NCBI GenBank assembly: GCA_014730235.1
Contig: WJIO01000027.1
Location: 1-6,041, forward strand
DNA from: Candidatus Poribacteria bacterium
GTDB lineage: Bacteria; Poribacteria; DTPJ01; WJIO01
Direction: 5' to 3'
DNA length: 6,041 bases
In this document: positions 1 to 6,041 of the stretch, in pieces
Numbering within the stretch: the stretch's first letter is position 1
Layout of the letters: every line of letters starts with the position of its first letter
Position numbers and translations under genes: made by a program
The notes under the pieces: generated by a model
The model's input: the letters and a program-made list of their open reading frames with translations, nothing else
What the model was told of the DNA's origin: nothing
Databases searched by the model: none

Positions 1-170
1 GATTTGACGTGTCCGCAAAAACGACAGAAAAACAACTTTTTGACGCCCCGAAATCCTCGATCTGCGCCAGCCTGGATCTAGGGCTAGTGATAATGCGGAG
101 TTACAAAGACGGGGGGGTTACAACGTATGCCCTGATGGAAATGGATTGGAATAATGATTTTAGGAAATAA
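1..170 (+). CDS. 3' end of an unrecognised upstream gene (partial)
   Basis: The frame whose codons begin at position 3 is open from the left edge to TAA at 168-170, about 55 codons. The tail reads plausibly as protein, with a hydrophobic stretch (CASLDLGLVIM) followed by a polar, aromatic C-terminus ending WNNDFRK. I do not recognise the family. Of the other two forward frames, one stops at position 5 and the other at 79, so this is the only one that crosses the region, but 55 codons without a stop is weak evidence by itself. The stop lies 64 nt before the cmr1 start on the same strand, so the gene could belong to the same transcript and might be another cas or accessory gene. A run of seven G at 111-117 lies inside the frame; one base gained or lost there would change the C-terminus. 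Confidence 0.45.
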   Translation, partial: FDVSAKTTEKQLFDAPKSSICASLDLGLVIMRSYKDGGVTTYALMEMDWNNDFRK

Positions 171-234
171 GATAAACACAAAAACTAGAGTTACAGATTA
201 AGCTCAGGTGGCATTACTGAGAGGAGATGGATTT
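171..234 (+). other. Short leader between upstream gene tail and cmr1
   Basis: This is 64 nt of A-rich sequence followed by the cmr1 ribosome binding site. I see no convincing -35/-10 pair or archaeal TATA/BRE, no stem followed by a T-tract, and no CRISPR repeat. A GTG at 208 is in frame with cmr1 but has no Shine-Dalgarno before it, so I treat 208-234 as untranslated. If there is no promoter here, cmr1 is co-transcribed with whatever lies to the left. Confidence 0.4.
221..226 (+). promoter_or_regulatory. Ribosome binding site of cmr1 (decides the start)
   Basis: GAGGAG lies 8 nt before the ATG at 235. This near-perfect Shine-Dalgarno selects ATG 235 over the in-frame GTG at 208. From ATG 235 the protein starts MELIFRMHTPLWTGD, which places the first beta strand and the TPL-TGD motif where Cmr1 proteins normally have them. 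Confidence 0.8.
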
Positions 235-1377
235 ATGGAATTAATCTTCAGGATGCACACTCCCTTGTGGACTGGCGATGCAAAAGGTCAGTCCAATAAA
301 GCAATCAAGGAAACTGGTGTTTTGGGTTCATTGCGCTGGTGGTATGGAGTTGTCGTCCGAGGGCTACAACGCTCATGTATTAATATGGGAGATGGCGTGA
401 ATTTCTCCCACTCCCAGGCTTTATTTGGCGGTTCTGGGCAGAACAACATTGGTCGGAGCAGAAGGTTTCGTCTTACCACATCTGGCGGAACACCTTGCTA
501 CACTAATAATACAGATCCTGTAAGAATCAAACCCAGTAGAGGAAGTGCAAGACATAACGGTTGGTTTTTAGGATGTGGACTTACAGGTAATATAAAAGCC
601 CGTTTTGACAGTTTCTATCCCGATTTTGACCCAGCCCCTCAACTATCGCCTATTATTGCCATGTCATCCCACTATGGGGGTTTAGGAGCCAGAACTCAGC
701 ATGGTTACGGTATATTTTCAGCCCTGGGAAGCGATGGAGAAACTCCACTAAATTTTCCTGATAGGACTCAAACTGTAGATACATTCATCCAAAACATCCA
801 AGGCCAACCGGAGGTGGAAGTCTTTCCAGCCCTTCAGGATTTTTTCTTTGCGAAGTTTACCTTCCAGACTGAAGAAGGTTGGGAAAAAGATGTGGATGGA
901 TTATGGTCACATGCAGGAAGTAAAAAAAGCATTGAAGGATGGCTTAAGAGTTCAGTTCCCGTATCGCCAGCCCTTAAGAATCAGCTTCGTTTTGTCAATA
1001 TTTTCACTCCCCCGTCTATCACTCGTATTAGACAGGGCGCTGAGTCCTATATCTTTGGTGATTCAGATAAAAAGATTGCATCCAAAATAAATATTTCCTG
1101 TGCTTATGAAATAAGTGAAAATGTTTGGGAAATAAGGGTGTGGGGATGGATACCAGACGATAATATCCGTGATGACTTGCGCCCAAGGGGACTATCAAGG
1201 AATACAGTATTAGCTGAACTGTATACATCTCTGGATAATCCGAATCTCTGGACACAAGCCCTGGGAACTGGAGTAAGCAAAACTAACACCATATGGCGCG
1301 AGTTCGATTCCGGCAGGGATAACGTTCTCGGAACTTGTACTGACATTAGACAGTTTTTCGCAAGCCTGCTGAACTAG
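235..1377 (+). CDS. cmr1: Type III CRISPR RAMP protein Cmr1 (Cas7 group)
   Basis: A 380-residue protein, normal length for Cmr1. It is a non-catalytic Cas7-like subunit at the end of the type III-B/III-C effector filament, where it contacts the 3' part of the crRNA-target duplex. Family marks seen: a first beta strand leading into TPLWTGD (residues 9-15); G31-S-L-R-W-W-Y (31-37), the Cmr1 'G-LRFWWR' helix; LFGGSG followed by a basic RRFRL strand, matching the Cmr1 'ELFGS' segment; and a glycine-rich loop GGLGARTQHGYG (148-159), the RAMP G-loop in its Cmr1 form. Residues 160-380 are the less conserved second RRM-like half and are not diagnostic. ATG 235 is chosen over GTG 208 because GAGGAG lies 8 nt upstream. 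The gene ends TAG at 1375-1377, 18 nt before the next start, so the two are probably co-translated. No frameshift or internal stop is seen. Family assignment is firm; fine function is inferred from the family. Confidence 0.9.
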   Translation: MELIFRMHTPLWTGDAKGQSNKAIKETGVLGSLRWWYGVVVRGLQRSCINMGDGVNFSHSQALFGGSGQNNIGRSRRFRLTTSGGTPCYTNNTDPVRIKPSRGSARHNGWFLGCGLTGNIKARFDSFYPDFDPAPQLSPIIAMSSHYGGLGARTQHGYGIFSALGSDGETPLNFPDRTQTVDTFIQNIQGQPEVEVFPALQDFFFAKFTFQTEEGWEKDVDGLWSHAGSKKSIEGWLKSSVPVSPALKNQLRFVNIFTPPSITRIRQGAESYIFGDSDKKIASKINISCAYEISENVWEIRVWGWIPDDNIRDDLRPRGLSRNTVLAELYTSLDNPNLWTQALGTGVSKTNTIWREFDSGRDNVLGTCTDIRQFFASLLN

Positions 1378-1380
1378 ATG

Positions 1381-1389
1381 GGGGAAGGA
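1381..1389 (+). promoter_or_regulatory. Ribosome binding site of the cmr6-like gene (decides the start)
   Basis: GGGGAAGGA lies 6 nt before ATG 1396. The other in-frame ATG, at 1378, directly follows the cmr1 stop codon (TAGATG) and has no Shine-Dalgarno within reach, so 1396 is preferred. Initiation at 1378 by a terminating ribosome is still possible and would add only MGEGIA. Confidence 0.7.
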
Positions 1390-1395
1390 ATAGCT

Positions 1396-2493
1396 ATGTC
1401 TGTAGATTTTTTTGCTGATAACCGGATCACCAGCCAAGATATAAATAACGCAAATTGGAAAAGCGATTATCATAACTACACAAGGATCCAACTCCTAACG
1501 AATTGTATTTGGGACGACAATAGCACATTGGTAGACGCAGCCAGAGATAATGACGGTCTATACCGAAAGTGGTTAAGTCGGTTTTCAGGTTCTATAAACA
1601 CTACCATCAATCAGATGAAAGATATGGGAGTTACATATCCTCAAGATATTGACTGGTCGGTATTACCCAACGACTCATATATGTTGACGGTAAATTTCTC
1701 CCTTGATAGTCATCTTACAACCAGGGACGATACGGACTATTACATAATAGAAAATCCCATGTGTAAGGATACCGCCTTTAAAATACCTATGATGCGAGCC
1801 AGTTCATGGAAGGGATACCTTCGCTGGTCCTGTGTGCATCGGTTAATCCAGGATATACACAACCTAAATGACCTTAATCAGCGGGATAGGCTAATAAAGA
1901 GCAGAATTCAGTTAAGCTTGTTGTTTGGAAATGAGCAGGGGGTTGAGGTAGACTCAGCCCGTGGAGAGACATACCTGGATGACATATTCAGCAAAAAGTT
2001 TGGACATGATAGTATAATCCAATATAGAAAACAGATGAAAGCCATATCATCAAGGGGAATGATGAAAGGTAAACTTCATTTTTATCCCACATTCTTCAAT
2101 AAAATAAACCTGGATATTATCAACCCACACAAACTGGAAACCAAGTCCGGTGAAAATCCCATATTAATGGAGGTTGCGCCTAGAGAGAGAAGACAGACTC
2201 ATGGCGTCGTGCTTCTCTATGCTCCGCTATGTGGTGGTTCGTCAGGTACTAGCTTTACTGCAAAATCTGATCTCTTGACAGTTGTCCAGGCTCTAGAGGA
2301 GCTAATGCTCATATATGGCTTCTCAGCAAAACGTACCAGTGGTTATGGCATTATATATCCTCACTGCAAGGGTAATATTAAAGGCCCCAACCTAGCCCAA
2401 ATAATGCCTGGCGTGAACCTAAGAAATGGAAATGAATTTGCTTTTAGAAGCGGCTTTAGTGGCCTTAAAAATGCACTAAATATAGAGGGATGA
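1396..2493 (+). CDS. cmr6: Type III CRISPR RAMP protein, Cmr6-like (Cas7 group)
   Basis: A 365-residue protein, predicted to be a Cas7-like RAMP subunit capping the filament next to Cmr1. The N-terminal 95 or so residues are helical and variable, as in Cmr6. A strand (MLTVNFSLDSHLTT) then leads to IPMMRASSWKGYLRW (130-144), which is the RAMP motif usually written IPGSSLKGALR. LFGNEQG (176-182) matches the conserved 'FG--' segment after it. LDIINPH (239-245) matches the Cmr6 hallmark 'DIMNPH', here followed by a run to PILMEVAPRERR where Cmr6 has its 'PIPFLKV' strand. The glycine-rich loop GFSAKRTSGYG (308-318) sits near the end. The DIINPH motif argues for Cmr6 rather than Cmr4 or Csm3/Csm5. 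The IPMMRASS segment is more divergent than in classical III-B Cmr6, consistent with a III-C variant. It sits between cmr1 and csx11, with 4 nt to the next start, in one operon. RAMP membership is near certain; the Cmr6 label is likely. Confidence 0.78.
   Translation: MSVDFFADNRITSQDINNANWKSDYHNYTRIQLLTNCIWDDNSTLVDAARDNDGLYRKWLSRFSGSINTTINQMKDMGVTYPQDIDWSVLPNDSYMLTVNFSLDSHLTTRDDTDYYIIENPMCKDTAFKIPMMRASSWKGYLRWSCVHRLIQDIHNLNDLNQRDRLIKSRIQLSLLFGNEQGVEVDSARGETYLDDIFSKKFGHDSIIQYRKQMKAISSRGMMKGKLHFYPTFFNKINLDIINPHKLETKSGENPILMEVAPRERRQTHGVVLLYAPLCGGSSGTSFTAKSDLLTVVQALEELMLIYGFSAKRTSGYGIIYPHCKGNIKGPNLAQIMPGVNLRNGNEFAFRSGFSGLKNALNIEG
2485..2490 (+). promoter_or_regulatory. Ribosome binding site of csx11
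   Basis: GAGGGA, 7 nt before ATG 2498, lies inside the last codons of the cmr6-like gene, whose TGA is at 2491-2493. The arrangement suggests translational coupling and equal supply of the two subunits. Confidence 0.7.
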
Positions 2494-2497
2494 AACA

Positions 2498-5400
2498 ATG
2501 GCGGAAATATTGGAAAAAATCAGCAGAAATGCAGCTCCTATACTTATGTCAGAGGTAGGAGCTATATTGCATGATTTGGGTAAGTTGAGTAGCAATTTTT
2601 TGGAAGGACATGCCAAAGATGGCAAGATGGGATTTGAACATCATTTATTCCTTAAGCGACTTACATCTAAACGCGATCCGTTGTTAGAGGAGAATGAGCT
2701 ACTCAAGGAAGATGGTTTGGAAAAAGCTCTATCTCAAGTGCGAGATACTTATATAAAGTTAGAGGAATCACGTAAAAAAAATCCGGAAGAAATTGAGAAA
2801 AATCTGAAATCCGATTTCGAGGAAGCAAAGCTGCTTAAATCATACAAAAACCAGATGAAAGTAGAAGAAAGCATACCTGATGAATTCCGGTTGTTGGAAG
2901 ACCAAACCGCAAATTTAAAGTTAATTAATATGTTATCCTGTGGATTTGCCGATTATCTGGAACTACCATGGTGCGTAAATGACTTTTTCCAGGCAAAATC
3001 CCTCGGCGATTTTATAGAATTACATCATGAAAAAACATGGAGACCAGGACAAATAGTACCCTGGCTAGTCTGGGCGATGATTAGCTGTGACGGATTAAAT
3101 ACAGCAGTTGATACAACCCATTTAGGCTCTAATACTGATAATGCAAAGCAAACTATGCCACCTTATGCAAGTACGCCATTTGGATATGAATACAAACAAA
3201 TTAAATCAGTGATAGTAAATGAAGCCCGGTTTAGCTTTTGTGAAGCTCTTTATAACGGACTGAAGGAATTAAAATCAACAGAAACCAATGATAAAAATAA
3301 AGCTATCATAAAGTTTCGAAAAAAGGTTATAAAAGCCGCTGAAAAAAGCTTTGCAAAATCAATTTCTGATACACGCCGAACAGCCAACGACAGCAGACTT
3401 TTGGATCATGTTTATTCTGTGGCCACCATGTCGAAGGCTTTAATAGCTAAGTATATAATAGAACTACCCGATAAATCCAATGAAATACCACCGATATATA
3501 AAGATTTACGTCAGCAAGCCCAATGGCACATCCTTTCCCTGGTCTTTGACGGTGTCGGCTTTATTTCTAAAGGTCATAAGATTGGAGACATTCTGGGAAG
3601 AATTGATATTATAGAGGATTTTAAGAAAGATATAAAAACTTATCTGGAAGAGAAAGTTCCAATAGGTAATGAAATATACAAGGATGAGTATGGAATCCAT
3701 TTTCTCATACCGCATCTGGATAATAAGGATATGCAGGATCAACTCACTCAGGAAATCCAACTCCAAATTAAATGTATATATGACTCAAAGGATAAATATT
3801 CCGACATGTATCCCCAAATCCTTATTAACCCTGAGCCTACAAAAACTCTGACAGCCCTTGGTGAACAAATAAAAAAAGCCAGAAAGCTTTTACAAAAGCC
3901 TACTGTATCTACAGAAGCTTCCTGGGGTGATGCATGGAAAAATCTACCAAACCGCAGCAATCCGGATTATTTACAAAATCTTAAAGGATATCTGAATATC
4001 CAAATTGTATGCGAAGATATATGCTATTCCAGCAATCCAAACGCTTTACCTCGCTGTCAATATGCAAACTCCGAAAGCCAGGTCTACTGTGCTTCAATCC
4101 ATTCAGAAGGTAGAGATGCAAATTTTGCTTTCACGCCAGAGATAGACGTCTGTCCAGTCTGTCAGTTACGTCCTAAATGCGAACAGCTAGAGCTATGCAA
4201 ATCCTGTTATGATAGTCGCAAAAGTCGGGTTGATCCCTGGATAAAAAAACTGAAAAAACGTAAAAGCACTATATGGATCGACGAGGTGGCCGACTCATCT
4301 GGTAAGGTGGCTCTCGTTGTGGGACATATAGACCTCACCAATTGGCTTGATGGTACATTTGTTCCAACGACACTGCTCCAAAGCTTGAAATGGGGACTTG
4401 AAAAGAAGGATACTTCTACAGATAACCCTTATAAAACCATTCGCGAGTCAATAGAGCAAATGGCAGATAACTACAATAATGACCAGAACATAAATGATGC
4501 TTCAGAAACCTACAACAAATTTGTAGCTTCTCGTAATATGTCTACAAAAGAAGCTATGACAAAGGAATTCCTAGAACACAACATAATATCATCACCTGAT
4601 GAACCAGTTGACGTAGATAGAGCTATAAGAAACATATTTGGCAAATACCCCACAGCGACAAGGTTGCGAAATATCTGGCGGACAACAGACGATTTTTGGA
4701 AGAATTGCCAGAAAGATATACTGGAACTCCTGAAAAATGAAGTTTCAGGTGATACCCTGAGAGGAAGACGACTCTGGTTGCCTGTAGAATGGGAAGGCAA
4801 AGCGCCGCCTCGATTGGCTTATAAAGCAAAAATAGGCGAATTCGGTATCCCTGTTGATGTGTATTGGCATAAAGAAGATGAAAGATCAGGTCTGGCGGTT
4901 ACAGAAAACCTGGAGTATATCAATTCTATTCTCAAAGCTGAAAGCCTGGATGATCTGAAAGAAAAGATACTGGGTGAAGATATTGAGCTAATAGAAAAAT
5001 CTTCCGTTCAAAAGTCAAAAAATCCTATTAATGGAGTAATAGAAATCCCCCAGTTCCAAAATGAGTGGCTAGGCAAAACTGAGGAAAATTATGATTATAT
5101 ACCTTTCATACCAGTTCTCTCCACACCTGTTACGTTTATGAATATTGTACCGGCTTCCCAGGCCCAAGCTGTGGTAGAAGCCATCAAAACCAGATACGAC
5201 CGGGAATTCGGTAAGGTGAAAGCCCATTTACCTGTCCATGTTATGGCCCTTTACTTCCATAGACATTATCCCCTGTATGTGGCTATGGATTCGGCAAAAC
5301 GAATGCTCAAAAAGCCAGAGGGAGATAGATTAGAGGATAAATGGGAGGATTGGACTGTGCTGGATGTGTCAGAAGCTGGCAATGAGGATGAAATCGCTTT

Positions 5401-6041
5401 GGAGTTTGAAAACGGGTGTAGCTGGAATATATGCTACAAACTGGGGGACAACAGTATTGACCAATGCTACACTCACCTCTTTGCTATAAAAGAAGGTCTG
5501 GAAGATAAGGAAACCTATATACGCGGTCTATTGTCTGATTTTCCAGATATGGCGGCAGTCTGTGGCGAAGATCTAAAAGACTTAAAAGGCGCTAAAGTCA
5601 AGGTTATTCCCAGTTACTTTGATTATGAATATTTGGATTCTGTAGGAAGGCGTTTTGAGATCGGTTATCAAAATACAGGTGAAGCGCGTCTCAGGCGTCG
5701 GGGTTCAGATCCCTATTTCGGTCCTCGACCTTATTACATGGATATATATCCTATCATACCTAAGCTCTGGAAAGCCTTAGAACGAGATCAAAAGGTGGAA
5801 AAAACCCATATCAAGCATTTGGAAACCATGTTAGCCACCGCTCATCAGCTTTGGGATGGAGATGATCCGGCAGACATCGCAGCCAAGATAAAGTATATTG
5901 AGCATACGTTTATAAATGTAGGCTCCAGAGAGTGGTGGAGAAGTTTGGCAGAAACAGAAAGGGATAATCTTATAAAAGCAGCTTTGGATAAAACCTTCTT
6001 TGATATATTAGAGCTAAAACTGGTACTGGGGAAAAGTCTGA
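2498..6041 (+). CDS. csx11: Csx11-family Cas10-like large subunit, type III-C (partial, 3' end outside window)
   Basis: The frame is open from ATG 2498 to the right edge, 1181 codons with no stop; I read every codon and saw no frameshift. It is the large subunit of the effector complex. Domains in order: an N-terminal HD nuclease with H25-D26 in LHDLGK, H48-H49, and a later acidic segment CDGLNTAVD (197-205); a charged helical insert (about 60-145); a first palm domain with FDGVGF (350-355), GDILGR (363-368) and PIGNEIYKDEYGIHFLIP (388-405); a cysteine-rich region with zinc ribbon C552-P-V-C555 and C567-K-S-C570; a second palm beginning VALVVGHIDLTNWLDG (604-619); a long insert; the returning palm core (about 870-940, ending YPLYVAMDSAKRML); and a C-terminal domain with PSYFDYEYLD (1038-1047) and RPYYMD (1077-1082). 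This order is that of Cas10, and the first palm, CPVC--RP and RPYY segments resemble Csx11 as I recall it. The palm-2 GGDD is replaced by LSTPVT (874-879), so no cyclic-oligoadenylate synthesis is predicted. HD-dependent cutting of single-stranded DNA is the likely activity. Family members are about 1000 residues or more, so little is probably missing. Confidence 0.85.
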   Translation, partial: MAEILEKISRNAAPILMSEVGAILHDLGKLSSNFLEGHAKDGKMGFEHHLFLKRLTSKRDPLLEENELLKEDGLEKALSQVRDTYIKLEESRKKNPEEIEKNLKSDFEEAKLLKSYKNQMKVEESIPDEFRLLEDQTANLKLINMLSCGFADYLELPWCVNDFFQAKSLGDFIELHHEKTWRPGQIVPWLVWAMISCDGLNTAVDTTHLGSNTDNAKQTMPPYASTPFGYEYKQIKSVIVNEARFSFCEALYNGLKELKSTETNDKNKAIIKFRKKVIKAAEKSFAKSISDTRRTANDSRLLDHVYSVATMSKALIAKYIIELPDKSNEIPPIYKDLRQQAQWHILSLVFDGVGFISKGHKIGDILGRIDIIEDFKKDIKTYLEEKVPIGNEIYKDEYGIHFLIPHLDNKDMQDQLTQEIQLQIKCIYDSKDKYSDMYPQILINPEPTKTLTALGEQIKKARKLLQKPTVSTEASWGDAWKNLPNRSNPDYLQNLKGYLNIQIVCEDICYSSNPNALPRCQYANSESQVYCASIHSEGRDANFAFTPEIDVCPVCQLRPKCEQLELCKSCYDSRKSRVDPWIKKLKKRKSTIWIDEVADSSGKVALVVGHIDLTNWLDGTFVPTTLLQSLKWGLEKKDTSTDNPYKTIRESIEQMADNYNNDQNINDASETYNKFVASRNMSTKEAMTKEFLEHNIISSPDEPVDVDRAIRNIFGKYPTATRLRNIWRTTDDFWKNCQKDILELLKNEVSGDTLRGRRLWLPVEWEGKAPPRLAYKAKIGEFGIPVDVYWHKEDERSGLAVTENLEYINSILKAESLDDLKEKILGEDIELIEKSSVQKSKNPINGVIEIPQFQNEWLGKTEENYDYIPFIPVLSTPVTFMNIVPASQAQAVVEAIKTRYDREFGKVKAHLPVHVMALYFHRHYPLYVAMDSAKRMLKKPEGDRLEDKWEDWTVLDVSEAGNEDEIALEFENGCSWNICYKLGDNSIDQCYTHLFAIKEGLEDKETYIRGLLSDFPDMAAVCGEDLKDLKGAKVKVIPSYFDYEYLDSVGRRFEIGYQNTGEARLRRRGSDPYFGPRPYYMDIYPIIPKLWKALERDQKVEKTHIKHLETMLATAHQLWDGDDPADIAAKIKYIEHTFINVGSREWWRSLAETERDNLIKAALDKTFFDILELKLVLGKSL

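Noticed and set aside
66-86. Hairpin-like AGCC...GGCT and near-palindrome CCTGGATCTAGG as a terminator
   Set aside because: The stem is short and imperfect, has no following T-tract, and lies within the upstream open frame.
98-195. Repeated GAGTTACA (98-105 and 188-195) as CRISPR or operator repeats
   Set aside because: Only two 8-base copies with unrelated flanks, no third copy at regular spacing, and one copy lies within the upstream coding frame.
208-234. GTG 208 as the cmr1 start (nine extra residues)
   Set aside because: It has no Shine-Dalgarno, while ATG 235 has GAGGAG at ideal spacing and gives the usual Cmr1 N-terminus.
3506-3960. Reverse-strand open frames opposite csx11 (and similar ones opposite cmr1 and at 4510-4829)
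   Set aside because: They lie wholly within well-supported forward genes, have no family resemblance, and overlap one another in different frames, as expected of shadow frames.
5852-5869. WDGDDP (residues 1119-1124) as a surviving GGDD-type cyclase motif
   Set aside because: It lies in the C-terminal helical domain, after the palm core and the RPYY motif, and is flanked by helix-like sequence rather than a beta-hairpin. Only a chance resemblance.
6039-6041. TGA at the extreme right edge as the end of csx11
   Set aside because: The csx11 codons fall as CTG at 6038-6040 with position 6041 beginning the next codon, so this TGA is out of frame and the gene continues past the window.

Overview
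The window is the 5' part of a type III CRISPR-Cas effector operon, read entirely on the + strand. It holds a Cmr1-type RAMP protein, a Cmr6-like RAMP protein, and a very large Cas10-type subunit of the Csx11 family that runs off the right edge. No CRISPR array, adaptation genes (cas1/cas2), cas6, tRNA, rRNA or insertion sequence is visible. The base composition is moderately AT-rich by eye, isoleucine ATA and arginine AGA codons are common, and every gene has a strong purine-rich Shine-Dalgarno. This suits a low-to-mid GC anaerobic bacterium (such as Clostridia) or a methanogen-like archaeon. The sequence alone does not settle which.

Layout. Positions 1-170 look like the last 55 or so codons of an unrecognised upstream gene, with a G7 tract inside. 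A 64-nt gap with no convincing promoter or terminator follows. cmr1 occupies 235-1377, starting at the ATG behind GAGGAG rather than the upstream GTG at 208. The Cmr6-like gene occupies 1396-2493, starting at the ATG behind GGGGAAGGA rather than the ATG at 1378 that abuts the cmr1 stop. The csx11/cas10 gene begins 4 nt later at 2498 and stays open to 6041, giving at least 1181 codons.

How they work together. In type III-B/III-C complexes, Cmr1 and Cmr6 are Cas7-like subunits at the target-3'/cap end of the crRNA filament, and Cas10 is the large catalytic subunit. The order cmr1 - cmr6 - cas10/csx11 fits, as I recall it, the III-C arrangement (Methanothermobacter MTH328-MTH323 type). The backbone (Cmr4/Cas7), Cas5-like (Cmr3) and small (Cmr5/Cas11) subunits would then be expected just downstream of the window.

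The main point of interest is the Csx11 protein. It keeps an N-terminal HD nuclease motif and a central zinc ribbon. The palm position where active Cas10 proteins carry GGDD reads LSTPVT instead, so it is predicted to cut DNA but not to make cyclic oligoadenylate. That is the usual description of type III-C, so this is best read as a known but uncommon CRISPR subtype rather than a new system.
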